Made by a program: the position numbers and the translations under genes
Notes under the pieces: model-generated
The model's database searches: none
Told to the model about the DNA's origin: nothing
Seen by the model: the letters and a program-made list of their open reading frames with translations, nothing else
NCBI RefSeq assembly: GCF_023101765.2
Contig: NC_064234.1
Span: forward strand, 6,820,001 to 6,884,000
Direction of reading: 5' to 3'
From: Spodoptera frugiperda
Lineage: Eukaryota > Arthropoda > Insecta > Lepidoptera > Noctuidae
Length of the DNA: 64,000 bases
Shown here: positions 1-12,780 of the stretch, in pieces
Layout of the letters: every line of letters starts with the position of its first letter
Position numbering within the stretch: position 1 is the first letter of the stretch

Positions 1-717
1 AAAAAAAAAGACGCCCAAGTATGATTTTGAATTTAGAATAAGTTTTATTTTTGCGTCTATCTCATTTATATTCGTGACTCTTCATTTTTAAACATTTTTG
101 TAGTCTGACTGTAGACTGTGGAAAGAAAGTGCCTAAGAAATTTCTAGAACGTTACACAACAGAGTTACCTTGGTCGGCGAAGCACGTGTAGCAAGCTTAC
201 CCGTTAACCGGTCACAGACTCGGAGTTACAACACGGGATGAAGCAACCATCATTTCCACATTAATTCCAACTGTTCTAAATGAGAATTATGTCAATGTTC
301 TTGTGACGTCATCATAGCTATAGAGAAAAACGTTAACTATTTTCTCCGAAACACAAAATAAATGTTATTTCAGTTTCAAAAATATCTAGAGTCTACTTAA
401 TTATCGAAAGAATACATACCTAAATGTTTTGATCTCATTTGCAATTAACAAATAAACATTTTTATTTGATAAAAATAAAATGTTGACAACTAAAAATAAA
501 TATGTTGTATTGTATATGATTAAACAAAAATACCCATAACGTTGAATATGAGTCAGAACGTCATTTGTTGCGAAGGGAGCGACGACCGCGAGTGAGTGAC
601 GCATTTCTACGTGCCGCTCGCACACGCAACACATCGCGCCGCTGACGTAGCCAACCGCTTTATTTGTTTATAGGTACCGATCCGGATTTATAACCCACAT
701 AATTTAATATCAATCGC

Positions 718-803
718 TATAAAGTGCGTCGCCCGATTGAGTGCAATATCTATGTTATTTGTCAAGCGTTTAGCGTGAAGGGTTATTGCAATATTTTACA
801 GGT
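718..803 (+). promoter_or_regulatory. Possible TATA promoter with short non-coding leader
   Basis: TATAAAG lies at 718-724, just downstream of a GC-rich patch (555-655). About 78 bases later comes CAG|GTAATC (donor GT at 802-803), which could end a first untranslated exon. A TATA box, a leader and a donor in the right order suggest a promoter. No downstream exon was recognised, and TATA-like strings are frequent in AT-rich DNA, so the call is weak. Confidence 0.2.
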
Positions 804-1301
804 AATCCAACGTCTGGATTTTATCGTTTATGAATTTTGCTGTGTTTTGTATATTCGTATCGAAGAGATAAAAAATTTTGGATGTGTAGGTTGCTTGTAA
901 ATTAATATTATAATTTAGTGGCAGGATGATAATAATGTCATCACGATTTAATTGTAATAATAGAATACAATTATTTTATCTCCAAAATTAAATACATAGC
1001 GGTACATAACCAATTGCAAGTACAGCTGGAATGGAATACAAACACCTATCTACATACTAATTATTCGGAGAAACTGTAAATCCCAAGTTTTTATTTTTGA
1101 TTTAATTATTTATTTGGAAATCCAATTATTGCTACATAATTAACATTAACTTAAAATTAGATATTAGTAATCTTATTACTAATGCACAACATTAGAAGGA
1201 TATCTCAGCATGCATTAAATCAAGAACAATTTTATAAAAGATCATTTCGCATATTATAAGAATATTCTTAGAATAATAACATAATTCGAAACTTGCCACG
1301 T

Positions 1302-1370
1302 AGCGCCATCTTTGAAGATACACCTAAAACTTTAAGTTGGCTGCTACCTCCAAGTGGCGCCATCTAGTGG
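1302..1370 (-). promoter_or_regulatory. CTCF-like motif pair
   Basis: Read on the minus strand, 1353-1370 gives CCACTAGATGGCGCCACT, which matches the published CTCF consensus (CCASYAGRKGGCRS) at every core position. A second core, AGATGGCGCT on the minus strand, lies 50 bp away at 1302-1311. Insects have a CTCF with a related AGRKGGCGC core. Binding is inferred; only the motif match is seen. Confidence 0.4.
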
Positions 1371-2981
1371 AATTTTCCGACACCACGTAGGCTGTATAAG
1401 GTTCACGTTTGAAAGAAGGACTTAGGAGCGCTACTAGATACCGCTTTTCACAACTAAATTTAAAGTGCTGTAAAAATCTTTTGGTTTACATAATTAAAAT
1501 ACTTCATCTGTATTAAAAATTAAGTAAACGAAACGAAACAAATATAATAACTTATTTACAAGCTAACTTGCAATTTTTTTACACAAGTATGTTATTTTGA
1601 CCGGTTATCGTAACAGGTACCTACAATTTTTTTTTAGTGCTAATTATAAAATAATTGTTTCATACAAAAACCGATTACACATTAGGCCAGTTTACTTTAG
1701 TTAACAGTTTAAATTAGCTTTACACATGTCCTTAACAAAAACTAGTGTTATAGATAGGAACATAGGTATGCTAGGGTGCAAAGCGGACAAGGATGGTTTT
1801 AGACGTTAACACAGTCTAACCAACTACGGTCACGAGAGGACGCGCTAATAGGTGATCTGATTCAGTAGATTTTTAGATGTGTTGATAATTTGCACACATT
1901 GTGTGTCGAGTTCTAACTTAAATAACTACGTAATGTAACCTCCAGCCGACTTTCGGACTATCGTCCGGAACAAATACACGACTGACCTACAAACACTCGC
2001 GAACAAAGAAGATAATATTAGCCATCCTTTTTTAACAGCAGCATTTACGATATGGTGCGGAAGAGACGGAGCATCTTGTTACGATGACGAGCCTCCGTTC
2101 TCAATGTCAAGTTCACCGATTATTATTAGTGCTCAATGCCACAAAACACACGCAAGCATTATGGCGGATCGCCGGACGAATAAATTCTCTGTAGAGGTGA
2201 TTTTTCTTTAAACTATGCTATAATTACGAACCACGACGTATCTAGACGCAAAAACTGTTCCACATAGCGGAGTTCATCGCAACTAATGAGTACCAAATCA
2301 CACTCATTTGTATTAATTAAATAGTCGTCAGTTAAAATATGTTTTACGATTTCAGCGTTAGAGAAGAAAAATACTTTATTTTTCCATGTGAACTTGTCAG
2401 TTTTGATTTGATAAATTACTATGATTTACACCAGATTCACAAGAAATTGATATCGTGGAAACTTTGGTACTGAAGTATGATCAAACTAGTTTATTTCATT
2501 AAACTGTTAGGTAACTAAAGTATTATGTACGTACTATCTAGGTACCTGAATATTATTTTAGACTTCTCACTTTTGGTAAAATATGCAAGTTGAAAAACTA
2601 TTGTAATGAAAAACTATATTGCCATAGGACATGGTTGACTGGAATAACTAATGAATATATCAAATATTATGTAGATATATACACCTACATTATACAGTAT
2701 CATATTTTATCTTAAATTCCAAGAATGCTGTAATAACTAATAGTAATAATATTGTATCTACGTTTTCCGATTGACGTAGACATAACTAAGTATTTATATT
2801 TACACAAGTTTTTTACAACATTTTGTTTACACCTGTTTCGTTGGTACTACATTGGTCACTAATATCAGTCCTGAAATTGCGATTTCAGGTTCAATTATAT
2901 TGTTTAATTTAATAGACATCTAAAAACAGAAAAGATTTATTCCTAGCCTACATGAGAAGAAAATGTATTTCAGGGCAGTAA

Positions 2982-3269
2982 TCTAGACCAATAAATAAAA
3001 TTGGAGTGTCTGTTTGTAATATTGAAATAACCGCTTTTATTATGAATACATACGATACATACACCATCATATATTTTTTTACAATTTATTTATGTTTGTG
3101 TGTCTCACTGTCTGTCTATTTGTTTGTTCTGGATTATCTATAAAATAGCTGGACCGATTTTGACGGGACTTTTACTAGCAGGAACTTATGTACTAAGGAG
3201 TAATTTAGGCTACTATTATTAGTCACAAAGTTCGTAATCCACGCGAGCTAAGCCGCGGGATTCAGCTAG
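2982..3269 (+). mobile_element. Helitron-like non-autonomous element
   Basis: The segment begins with TC (TCTAGACCAATAAATAAAAT) and ends in CTAG followed by T. A CGCG-stem hairpin (CGCGAGCTAAGCCGCG) lies just upstream of the end. These are the Helitron end rules: 5' TC, 3' CTRR, 3' hairpin and insertion next to T. Internal phrases such as GCTGGACCGATTTTGACGGG are typical of a repeat seen many times in lepidopteran genomes. It has no coding capacity. Related copies occur at 11489, 46075, 53294 and 54124. Confidence 0.55.
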
Positions 3270-3762
3270 TAGTAAATATAATCAGATATATGACAATAAC
3301 ATTGTAGTCTGGGTTTGAAATAACATTTAGAAGAACGGACAGATTTGCCTACTTATGTTGCTATAATACATAATATGTCTATGTAGATATTGTAGGTAAA
3401 TAAAAACTTTTTGTTACTGTACAAACCACAAACAGAGGTTGACTGTGACCCTATCGACATTGTGTTTTTCCTACTGACCAAATATGTGTTTTATGGACAA
3501 CATACACACATACCTATAACAATATACTATGCACATGCTAATTAAGAACGCAAATAGTATTTTTAAACAAAAGTGAATCAAATTAAACTGCTTAATACGA
3601 AGGACCAAGTTTCAGTTTCAACTAGTGCAAGATAATATGAAAATAAATGTTCCTTTTTCGGGAATTCGAAATGGGGTAAAATGATAGCAATTTTTATAAT
3701 ATTTTTACATGTTTATAGTATGATCACTTCTTAGTAAAGTTAGTTGCAATGTAACTTTTCAC

Positions 3763-3871
3763 TATATACTGGGCACAATTTCAGATTCCGTGTACCTGCC
3801 TGACCCGGGAATCGAACCCGAGACCCATTGTCGCAGTCGCACTTGCGACCACTCGATCAACAAGGCTCTCC
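3763..3871 (-). mobile_element. tRNA-derived SINE, head and start of body
   Basis: Read on the minus strand this is a tRNA-like promoter head. The A-box region is GATCGAGTGGTCGCAAGTGC and the B box is GGGTTCGATTCCCGGG. It is followed by a short body ending in the family phrase GTGCCCAGTATATAG. The same head or body recurs at 4544, 27462, 32308 and 52625, so this is one dispersed SINE family. The copy lacks most of the 3' body. It is not a functional tRNA gene, because acceptor-stem pairing is absent. Confidence 0.7.
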
Positions 3872-4543
3872 GTAAAGTTAATTACACCTCTATATATCCC
3901 ACTTGCAAATAAAAGAGAACATGATGTAATATAAGACAACCGCGCCTTACGCGGAAGCAAAATGTTACTTAATATATTTATAATACCGTTACCTATATTT
4001 ACAATAGCGTTTACGGCCAAATGGCAAGTTTCCAGCGAACTTCCGCCAAATCTCACTCTACGTATTATTCCCTGAAATGGACAGAAATTTCGGAGCCACA
4101 AATAACTTTGTTAACTTGTGACTCATCAATTTTATATGATTTGCTCAAGTGTCAGGAAGTAATGTTTGCTTAGATTAATTTTAAGTGAGGTTAGAGGTGG
4201 AATTTGGTTCCTGGAATCAATATTATAGAGATTTTCTTCACCAATATGCTAGGTAATAAAGTCTCCAGATCGATTTCAATCATCCTAGGTAATAGATAAT
4301 ATGTAACACGTGACGTCACGGCCTTCTATACCCAAAGTGATAGACTGAGTTACACATTATTCCATATAACAGTCACTTTTTACGTGTTAGGTTACGACTC
4401 ATGTTATCGGGAGAGTCTATTACTATAAGTCTATATTTGATCCGACAGATAAACTAGGTATATCGTTTTGTTGAAGTGTACACTAGTTTATACGTTTTTT
4501 ACATGGACCATTTAACAAATTAATAAATGAAATAATAATAACA

Positions 4544-4670
4544 TCGGGCACAATTCCAGACTCTGTTCTATTACTAAGAAATACCACTAAATACCACTTG
4601 ACCAACCGGGGAAGAAAACCCGAGACGATCCTTGCTTAACAATCGCATTTATAACCGCTCGACCAACGAG
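4544..4670 (-). mobile_element. Degenerate SINE, same family
   Basis: This is a second, more diverged copy about 700 bp from the first and in the same orientation. It keeps CGGGCACAATTCCAGACTC (the body phrase) and a degraded B box in ACCCGAGAC context. The head ends near GCTCGACCAACGAG. Several indels interrupt the tRNA-like part. Confidence 0.55.
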
Positions 4671-7600
4671 TAAGTGACTTTTTGGACAGCACAAAATAAA
4701 TAAAAACAACTAAAGGTACACAATACATAATTAGCACGTGTGTCTTGTTTAATAATTTGTTCGACTCTTTGAAGCTGTAATGTCATAATGTCTGACCCAG
4801 TGTTTATGTGACCAGTCCATGTTTAGCTAACACACTACATTAGATATACATATATTGTCTACATATAAGTATATATAATATGCAGTCTCACATATACACT
4901 ACATATGCATGTTTACTATGCACCTAATTGTGCACTTCAATTTAACATTTTGCTATTTAATGTAGATTTAAAATCGGCTTTAGATTACAATAAAAATTGG
5001 GTTGAATACATGATAAGTAGTGTCAGAAAAGGACAAAAGTAACTTATCATTTGTTCTTAAAGTCATTCCGGTCACATTGTTTTACCCAATTTAAAGTCAT
5101 ATGATTTTATTAGGTACTCTTTATTATGATTTTTATGCATTTAGGTTAAAGGAATCTTTTTAGTATCTATGTACTTAAGTACAATTATCTACCCTTTAGA
5201 TTACTATGTCACCTATATATATTTATTATGTATCCATACCTAAAGAAATAAGGGGTTTATGAATTCAATTACAATTTGTATGCAATTTTTCCTAACACGA
5301 AATCATTACTCTATGTAAAAACCAACCCCACGACACATAGCCTACGTTCCTACATTCGTCTACATCGCCCACGTGGTCACTAATAACAAAAAAAAGCGCA
5401 ATAATAGTTGTCTTTGTAAATCAATAGGTTAGTGTCTCGCGCCGCGATGTGACAGTGAACTAGCCAGAATTGGGGAAGTAATGGCATCGAATTAATTCCG
5501 GAGTGCAGTCGTTTCGGGGGTGCGTCGGTCTGGGGCCCGCCACGCATTCCCCTGCAGTATTGATCGGCCGTGACGTGACTCACGCCGCCCTTGCCCGACA
5601 TTCAACCCACCCCAACCCACCATTGCATACACGATATCGCCACTCTACCTACCTACAAACATAAATGTTTTAACACATTGTTGTACCGTACGTATATTCA
5701 TTTCGTTCGCCCATCGGGATTTTCCACCGGATTTCCCGGACGTAATGTTACTTTTTATTTCATTGCTTAATTGGACTATAAATCTAATCGTTCTAATTTT
5801 GTACAAATCTTTGCATTAGTAGTAACAAAGATAACTTCATGATTAATTTAAACCCACCCCAAAAACATTAACATGTTTTAGAACAATTAATAAAGTAACA
5901 GTCGCGTGGTACAAGGAAATGCAATATATCAATATTATAGTTGCTAGATATACGTAGAAACGGTGTGAGACACGCACACCATCGTCTACAAAGAGACTTC
6001 CAGCCCCCTTCTCATACATATCTTCGTGTATCTTAGCTATAAGCAATCTACCCTCGTGACCAGGCCACCCTACTAACTTTTATTTCGTTATTAGATCGAA
6101 GGGATACAACAAGGGCTCAACTTTATTCCTCGTCTTCGCGGATATTGTGTCGTAATAATACAGAATAAGAAAATTCGTTTAGAACTGTGTTCTGTATTAT
6201 GAATAAAAATACAATTGTAATGCACATAACCTACATTAGTAATGGTGCCTTATAATTAAAATATTAATATATACATTAAGTAGTCCTGAATCCCAGTGGA
6301 AAATTCTTTGGAAAAACACGACCAGTCGTCATACTAATTGGTTACGCAACCAAATTGATACCAGGTGAAATAACCCTTAATACAATACATTATTATAAAC
6401 GGTATGTATGTAATAGGCCTCTTAACCTATCAATATATTAAAATAGCCTCGAGTTTGTAAAAAAAAATGTATCAAATACTTAATTGTACTATACTAAGTA
6501 CCAGATAATAAAGTAAAGGGCATTTTATTCCTATATAAGTAACAAAATAAGGTCAAAATGTCGTGATCATAAACAAATAACACGAACTCCTTGGGTCGTT
6601 ACATCATCCATCGCCCACGAGCTTCCGTAACCTACCTACGCGTCGAGAGTTTACACAGAAAGCTTTCCAGAGGAAAAGGTTTTAGAATGGACTACTTTAC
6701 ATAGATAATTTTATAAATAACGTAGGTATGTGGATATAAATAACTAATGCACTTAGGGCTATAAATTACTTTCATGTGTTCAGTATGGCATAATGATAAA
6801 GGTAATGGATATTGGGATTACTTAAATAATAATTAGGCGATTAGTCAAGCAATGCACCGATGGTGTAGGCAGCAGTGCGGTTGGCACACACTTTCCGTTG
6901 CGCGAGGGTATGGCTGCGGCCGGCCGGATCGATGCCGCCCCACGTTCACGGTCAACGCCCTCCGCCCGCCCTACGCTTCCGCGTCACCGGCGCCACCGCG
7001 CGCCCTTCCCCATCCCCGCGACGCTCCCCAACACGCCACGCTAAATATAGCCACCTCGATCCTACACGACCCTTCAGGCCGCAGTTACGAAACGCAATTA
7101 GCCTCACTATTTCGAGAGAGACAGGCATTTCGTCTCCACTTGCAACACAACTTGGAATCTATAATTAGGTTAGTATGCACGCTTACACTGCACCCGGATT
7201 ATTATTTGTTATTCCAGAACCCGTACTGTTGATTGTTGTACGCATGTCGAACACCGATTACTTAGGAACTCGTTTACCTCTCATTGTGTCGTTACTACGC
7301 GTTTTACTACGGCGTTTATTGGCATTTTTGTAAACAAGTCCAGAGAACAATTTTAAGACCTCATTGTGTTTGCATATTATTACTTTATTGCTAAGGCTCG
7401 GTCCGCACTGAAGTACCGTGTCGCAAGCCTAGTGGCAGGGCCGAGAAGGATATAACTAATCCGTACTTAATTATCAGATTAATAACACTTCTTGCTAAAG
7501 ATTAAAAAACGTATTTAATTAGAGTGAATATTGTAAATCTCTTACTAACAGATTCATAACTTGACATGTCTGAAACAGAATAAAGTAACACGCAAACCAT

Positions 7601-8608
7601 AGCAATACATTTTAAAACTAAAACAAACTAGCGACGTAACCAATTATAATTCCCTAACAATCCAGAACATTGCTAGTGTGGCGACAGCCTGCGCCCATAT
7701 AAAGTTTACGCACTTTATAGGTTTATTACAAGCTCGATCTACGGTTATTTACAGGCATATAGTTCAATATCACAAAGGCCTGTTACAAGGAAACTGCCTA
7801 TTGTTGTTAATTCATAGACGCGACTATTTGCGAACCCTCAATGACTTTGTTTAAGTTGGAATAGGACGCTGAGCCTCCTCAGAACCGGAGCGGACGCCCG
7901 TTACCTGACCACCGATAAAACTTTCATGGAACAAGCTTGTATACATATCATCAGGTTAGTAGAAGACACTCTATACTCTGTCCGCCCCACAATAGCCTCG
8001 TATTGTATTAGCTACAAAATGTGTCCTAGACTTAATAAATCGTACTTTCACAGAATTCCGATGTAAATTTATTCACAAACAATAAATAAAACAGTCGGGT
8101 AAAAATTTCTATAATAATAATGCGAGAAGAATATAATGAACACTGAAATACTTTCATTCACTCATTTATGAATAGTGTAAATTCATTATCTATTTTTTTA
8201 CGTTTATCCTAAAACTCGCATGATACTATTTCATTATTAAAGGTACTATAAGTAAACCAACTTTATACTATAAGTAGTAGTAAAGCTTTACTTTGTTATT
8301 TATGGCTATATCCGGTGTAACTGAAATGTGTAGTGATAAGATCTAACTCTTTGCTTGTTAGCTTTATATACGAGCCTATTAAAACCCCTGACTATGCCTG
8401 TTAACATTTACATGAGCGTCGCTTTCAATGTAACTTTACAATTATGTATCCACCCTTTTAATGGGTACCTACGCATAGTACTGAATAAAGTTATGAGTTC
8501 CTGTTTGTTAATTATGAGCGTATTTTTTTTTTTCCTTTGACCGTCACTAGCCTGAAAAGAAAGCGAAGTGTATAATTTTCTAATAACTTATTTTGTTTAA
8601 GTATTCTA
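4671..8608. other. Intergenic with two GC-rich islands
   Basis: No gene is supported. An island at 5440-5600 holds a minus-strand open frame of about 70 codons without splice evidence. It shares a GTCACGGCCGATC motif cluster with an island at 20880-20995. A second island at 6850-7040 is CpG-rich (CGGCCGGCCGGATCGATGCC) and is open in two + frames, as expected for stop-poor GC-rich DNA. These may be regulatory elements. The rest is AT-rich with no recognised repeat. Confidence 0.4.
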
Positions 8609-8773
8609 CTAGGTATATAACCTAAAAATTTCTTTGTATTTCTGTATATCTTCGTTAGTAAAGCAAGCTGGTGGAGGTGGTATTTTCTTCGGCTTTGGAG
8701 GTGGACCCGCCAGTTTCAAGGCAGACTTCTTCTTAATATCTTTCTTTGCTGGTTTCTTTGCTTTTGGAGCCAT
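8609..8773 (-). CDS. Small Lys/Pro-rich protein with EF-hand-like C-terminus, possible first exon
   Basis: A 54-codon frame starts MAPKAKKPAKKDIKKK in a good Kozak context (AACAATGG). It runs through a proline-rich linker (GPPPKPKKIPPPP, residues 24-36) and ends FTNEDIQKYKEIFRLYT. The last part resembles the start of the first EF-hand helix of calmodulin-like and myosin light-chain-like proteins. No calcium loop follows, so the rest may be spliced on. A possible donor (TTTAG|GTTATA, exon end 8622) and acceptor (TTTCTTTTCAG, exon start 8551) would join in frame to a short tail (LVTVKGKKKIRS, stop). Either the gene is small, or later exons lie elsewhere, or this is an isolated exon relic. The codons look like genuine insect coding sequence. 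The EF-hand similarity is inference from memory of the family. Confidence 0.45.
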   Translation of the reverse strand: MAPKAKKPAKKDIKKKSALKLAGPPPKPKKIPPPPACFTNEDIQKYKEIFRLYT

Positions 8774-11488
8774 TGTTACTTAACGAAATCTTATAAAACC
8801 AAATGTAGTAAATTCAAAAAATGCGTTACGAATTTTGCTTATGCTTAAAATATGAAGAATTGATTGGAGAAACGAATATTTTTAAATACTTTAGTAAAAA
8901 TTGTGTCTTTAACTAACAGATAAATGTAATACCTGTCTGAGAAGAACATGAAGCACTGCCGTACCATCTTGAAGTGACAAACGTGATGTTACGTAATTAA
9001 TCATTAAAATCATTTCCGTAAATAAAATTAAATTTACAATTTTGACCTACATAGGTAAGCCCAAAGTCATCAGTCTGAGGCCAATGCAGAACACTAGTAG
9101 CCATATTATTATATTCAAATCGCATCAACCCACTCAAAAACTGAAAAAATCTCTACAAGATGTAAAAATATCTCTACATTTCATTACGTCAAGTTTTCCA
9201 AAAATACGCATTAATTGTCTGTTTTGCCCTAATTATTCTAATTAGTTTAGCATGAAATCGACATAGTTACGCAACATAACTTTTGAGAATGAACAAACAT
9301 TGACTGATGAATCCAAGATTTCGCCCCAAAGAGAAGCTCTCGTACATTCCAGCACCGCCACCCCGCATAGTATAACTACGTTATAGACAAATAATACAAA
9401 AACTGCGTCTGACGCGACGAGGGTCCTCAGACATGCTCTATACTTGTCTATGGATGTAGGTGTACATATTGCAGTGAGTGGGTGAGCACACTGCAGGCAA
9501 GCCAACTGAATCCCGGAAAACTACCGACCCAGTCTAGACATGGGGGCACTTCCCCTCGACATCCCGCCCCCCTCCCCCGCGCCCCGCAACACCCCGCCCC
9601 GCTATCCTGCCGCTTTCACCACCGACTTGCAGACATTATAAAAAGAGAACACACTGAAGCTTTTGAGTGACGTGGTGTGTGACATGCGAACAAAAAACTT
9701 GGGGAAATGGAGATGAAAAATTATAAAAGGTGTTTTCACGTAGCATTTGAAATGAGTGCTTTATGCTTCGGTATAATGTGCTCCACTGGAGCAAGTACCG
9801 CCTACTTTGTAACTCGCTGCGGTTTTATGTACGACGTTATTACATGTTCCTCAGCTTAGGTACAGTATCGAATTAGTTAGTGTGTTAGAAACTCATTTCC
9901 TTTACGACTCTTGTCTTTAAACTTTTCTAGTTAATTATTAATTATGTTAGTTCGAAACGTCTACAAATACTCCTATACTTACAATTTGCACATACTTTAA
10001 TGACACACATATGGAAAACATACCTACTTACACACTTTATTACAATTACACTTAAATATAATTATGTAATCAGATATCCCTTACGATTATGACACTACAG
10101 AAACCGAACACCAGTATTTTAATTTCGATATAAACAAGAACAAAACTAAATCAGAATTAAATAAACATAAAGTGTTCCTTACACCCTAACTATCACCTTG
10201 AATTAGATAGACAGTACAATATGCATGATTGACTGTGCTGCAGTGGGTTAGTGAGAGTGAATTACATCCGAGAGGGGGGAGTAGAGGCCCGGTGCAGGCT
10301 GGGTGGGGGGAGGGGTGCTTGCAGACAGGGTGGCTCGGTGGTGTGAGGCCAGACGGGAGAAGCCCGACGCACCTCGTTTCCGCACCAAAGTGTAGTGTAA
10401 CCGAACATACACAAATATACCCTTGCATGTACAGACTGCGACTTACTCGGGGTAATCATGGTTACAACACAGTCTGCAGCATTATAAGCTAACGGAACAC
10501 GTTTTGACTTGATTGAAACGCTTTTCTTGATGAAATTCGATGAAAATGCACTGATTTAATATTAAAATATCTTGTTACTTGTCGTGTTTGATTAATATTT
10601 AATAAATTCTACATTGCTGCGTTATGCATGTAACTTATTATTAAAGATTTTTAGTTATTCAAAATTTGCAAAACATTAAAACAATATTAACTTGTTTATT
10701 CTAATTGTTATTTTCGTACCTATTATGTAATTGGATATGTTGTTTTGCTTTTAGCGCTTTTTAATGATACCTAATAATGTTTTTTTGTGTGTTTATGATA
10801 TTTAATACTGGTCAAATTAATTATCAAACCTTCAAGTGTTTGACTTTTTATTATTTGTTACTTAAAAGATCCTATCGCCGTAATTTAGATATTATAATAT
10901 AGAAATTTAATTTAATCAATTAGTGCCGAACCTCAAATTAAGGACACGTATCTAATTAGTCTGCGTTTAATAATTAGAGATTATCTTCCATTTACTTTGC
11001 AACCTTATCAAATTACATCAGTAGGTAGTTACAAGTATTTCCAGAGTCAAAAGCCTAATTTTTTAAGACCTTTATTGTCCTTTACAAATGATTTGTGGGT
11101 ATGAAGTATTTTGATGGGGATAACTGTTAAACACTAATTCATAATTTTTACTTATGCACTAAAATTTACTGTAATATGGTTCTGTCACAATTGAGGATAT
11201 TTACAAGGACCTATCAACTGAAGAAGATAATTTAATAATTCACGGTTGAATTAACACAGATTTGTTTATCCCAGAATAATAGATTATATCGAAGGGAAAA
11301 GCGAGGTTATTAACAAACAATTTCTTAGTAAACCTATCATACGGTTCAACAAGGGCCACCTAATTGGCCGCTCCAATAAACGGTCATCGTTAGAATGATT
11401 GATAGTTGATACACAATCACCGCTGTTCACAGGGTTGGCGAACCATGTTACATAACATATGTTTATGTGTAAATACCTCTATTAGCTA
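8774..11488. other. Intergenic with GC-rich patches
   Basis: A C-rich tract at 9530-9610 and a G-rich patch at 10255-10395 stand out from AT-rich surroundings. The second includes GGGTGGGGGGAGGGG on the + strand, which could form a G-quadruplex. TATAAAAGG occurs at 9722. The open frames over these patches are compositional and lack splice sites or domains. No gene is supported. Confidence 0.4.
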
Positions 11489-11660
11489 CTAGCTTCTACA
11501 AGCGGCTTCGCCCGCGTTCCCGTGAGATAAAAAGTATCCTATCACCCAAGTCATCTCATACCCTGTCTGTATACCAAACTTCATCAAAATCGATTCAGAA
11601 GCTTCAGTGTGATTGACGGACAAATATCGAAACATTCAAACAAATATTAGTGTGATTATT
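11489..11660 (-). mobile_element. Helitron-like element, 3' part
   Basis: On the minus strand this segment ends in a GC-rich hairpin (CGCGGGCGAAGCCGCTTG) followed by a CTAG end, plus-strand CTAG at 11489-11492. The body phrase GACGGACAAATATCGAAACA is typical of the same lepidopteran repeat group as 2982 and 46075. The 5' end is degraded. It has no coding capacity. Confidence 0.5.
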
Positions 11661-12605
11661 AAAGACGGCCTCTTTAGTGCAAGGGATTTCGGGATAGATT
11701 TCCATTTCGAAATTCGTAGCGTAATATCAGTGACAAAAAGTAGGAGTTACATTTTAATATTTGTACTTCTGCCCACTAACGAATGAAAAACGAAATGTCA
11801 TATCGTTTGTTACACGTGTAATGTTATTTATAAGAAACATATTATACATGTATTGAAACCTATTCTCTTAGAATAATCCTTTAATTAATTATAATGTAAA
11901 CTCGGTAAGGGAAACGACCCTGCTCTTTCCCTATTCATTTTACCCACGAGTATCGCAAAATCAGTTTTCCTGTACCATTCCATGTAAGGAAGGAAATTCG
12001 TTCTTATTATATAAACATATTGAAAAACGATTTTTTAATATCCTTTAAATATTAAGTTTGTGCTTTATGTATGGATGACGTTGTAAGCTAACCAGATTAA
12101 AAAGGTGTTATGTAAAATCTACAATAACTTCATAAATGTCTATGATACATTTACATAAGTAGGCATTAATCTTTATCATATATTACCTTCACGTTTTAGA
12201 TATTACCTAGGCATCGTAGAAATACATAAAAAAAACATAAACTAATATAATTTCTAAATATAACCCCAACAAACAAACTAATTGGATCGGAAAAAATATC
12301 AGTGAATAACTGTCATTAAGTATCTACGTCCTGAGTAAACAAGATGAGACGTTAGGAAAATGTTTGGGAATATATGTACATGATAAAACATGGATTAGTA
12401 TCGCTAACAACTGTAATGTTCGTATAGCTATCTCTAATACAGCGGCATAATCGAGTTAGATACCGTGTCCCTGACCGACGGGCCTTGGCCGCGGACGACG
12501 ACTCGGGGCGCCCGTGTTAGCCCTACCAATGTATTTCACTTCTCATTTAATTCACGAACTAACAATATAAGTAATAAAGTTCATAAATACGGTTGTTTTT
12601 TTTTA

Positions 12606-12780
12606 GAATAAGCCGGTAAACGAGAACGCGGGTCACCTGATGGTAAGCAATCGCCGCCGTCCGTAGACACTCGAAACACCAGAGGCATTACAAGTGCTTT
12701 TGGGAGTTAGGAATTTAAAGGTTGTTGGGAAATCGAGGATTGGGAAGATTGGGAAGGGGGGTAATTGGGCCCCCCGGTTT
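12606..12780 (+). repeat. Dispersed lepidopteran repeat, copy 1
   Basis: The segment starts GAATAAGCCGGTAAACGAG. It carries GATGGTAAGCAATCGCCGCC and CGAAACACCAGAGGCATTAC, and ends in GATTGGGAAGATTGGGAAGG. A second copy at 47991-48160 has the same order of phrases. I recognise the family as common in moth genomes but cannot assign its class. The open frame across it is not a gene. Confidence 0.65.

Larger units (their letters stand above)
1..2981. other. Intergenic AT-rich DNA
   Basis: No coding region is supported here. The block opens with a short A tract. A GC-richer patch at about 555-655 may be promoter or regulatory DNA, followed by a possible TATA-driven leader (718-803). Two CTCF-like motifs lie at 1302-1370. 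A small perfect inverted repeat sits near 1165-1190 (ATTAGTAAT, then ATTACTAAT). The short open frames look random: AT-rich codons, no splice context and no recognisable domain. Confidence 0.5.

Noticed and set aside
3763..3871. A functional tRNA gene on the minus strand
   Set aside because: The head is shared by several dispersed copies with a common SINE body and lacks a paired acceptor stem.
6852..7232. 126-codon + frame (MHRWCRQQCGW...)
   Set aside because: Starts AT-rich, crosses a CpG island open in two frames, and lacks domain or splice evidence; better seen as a regulatory island.
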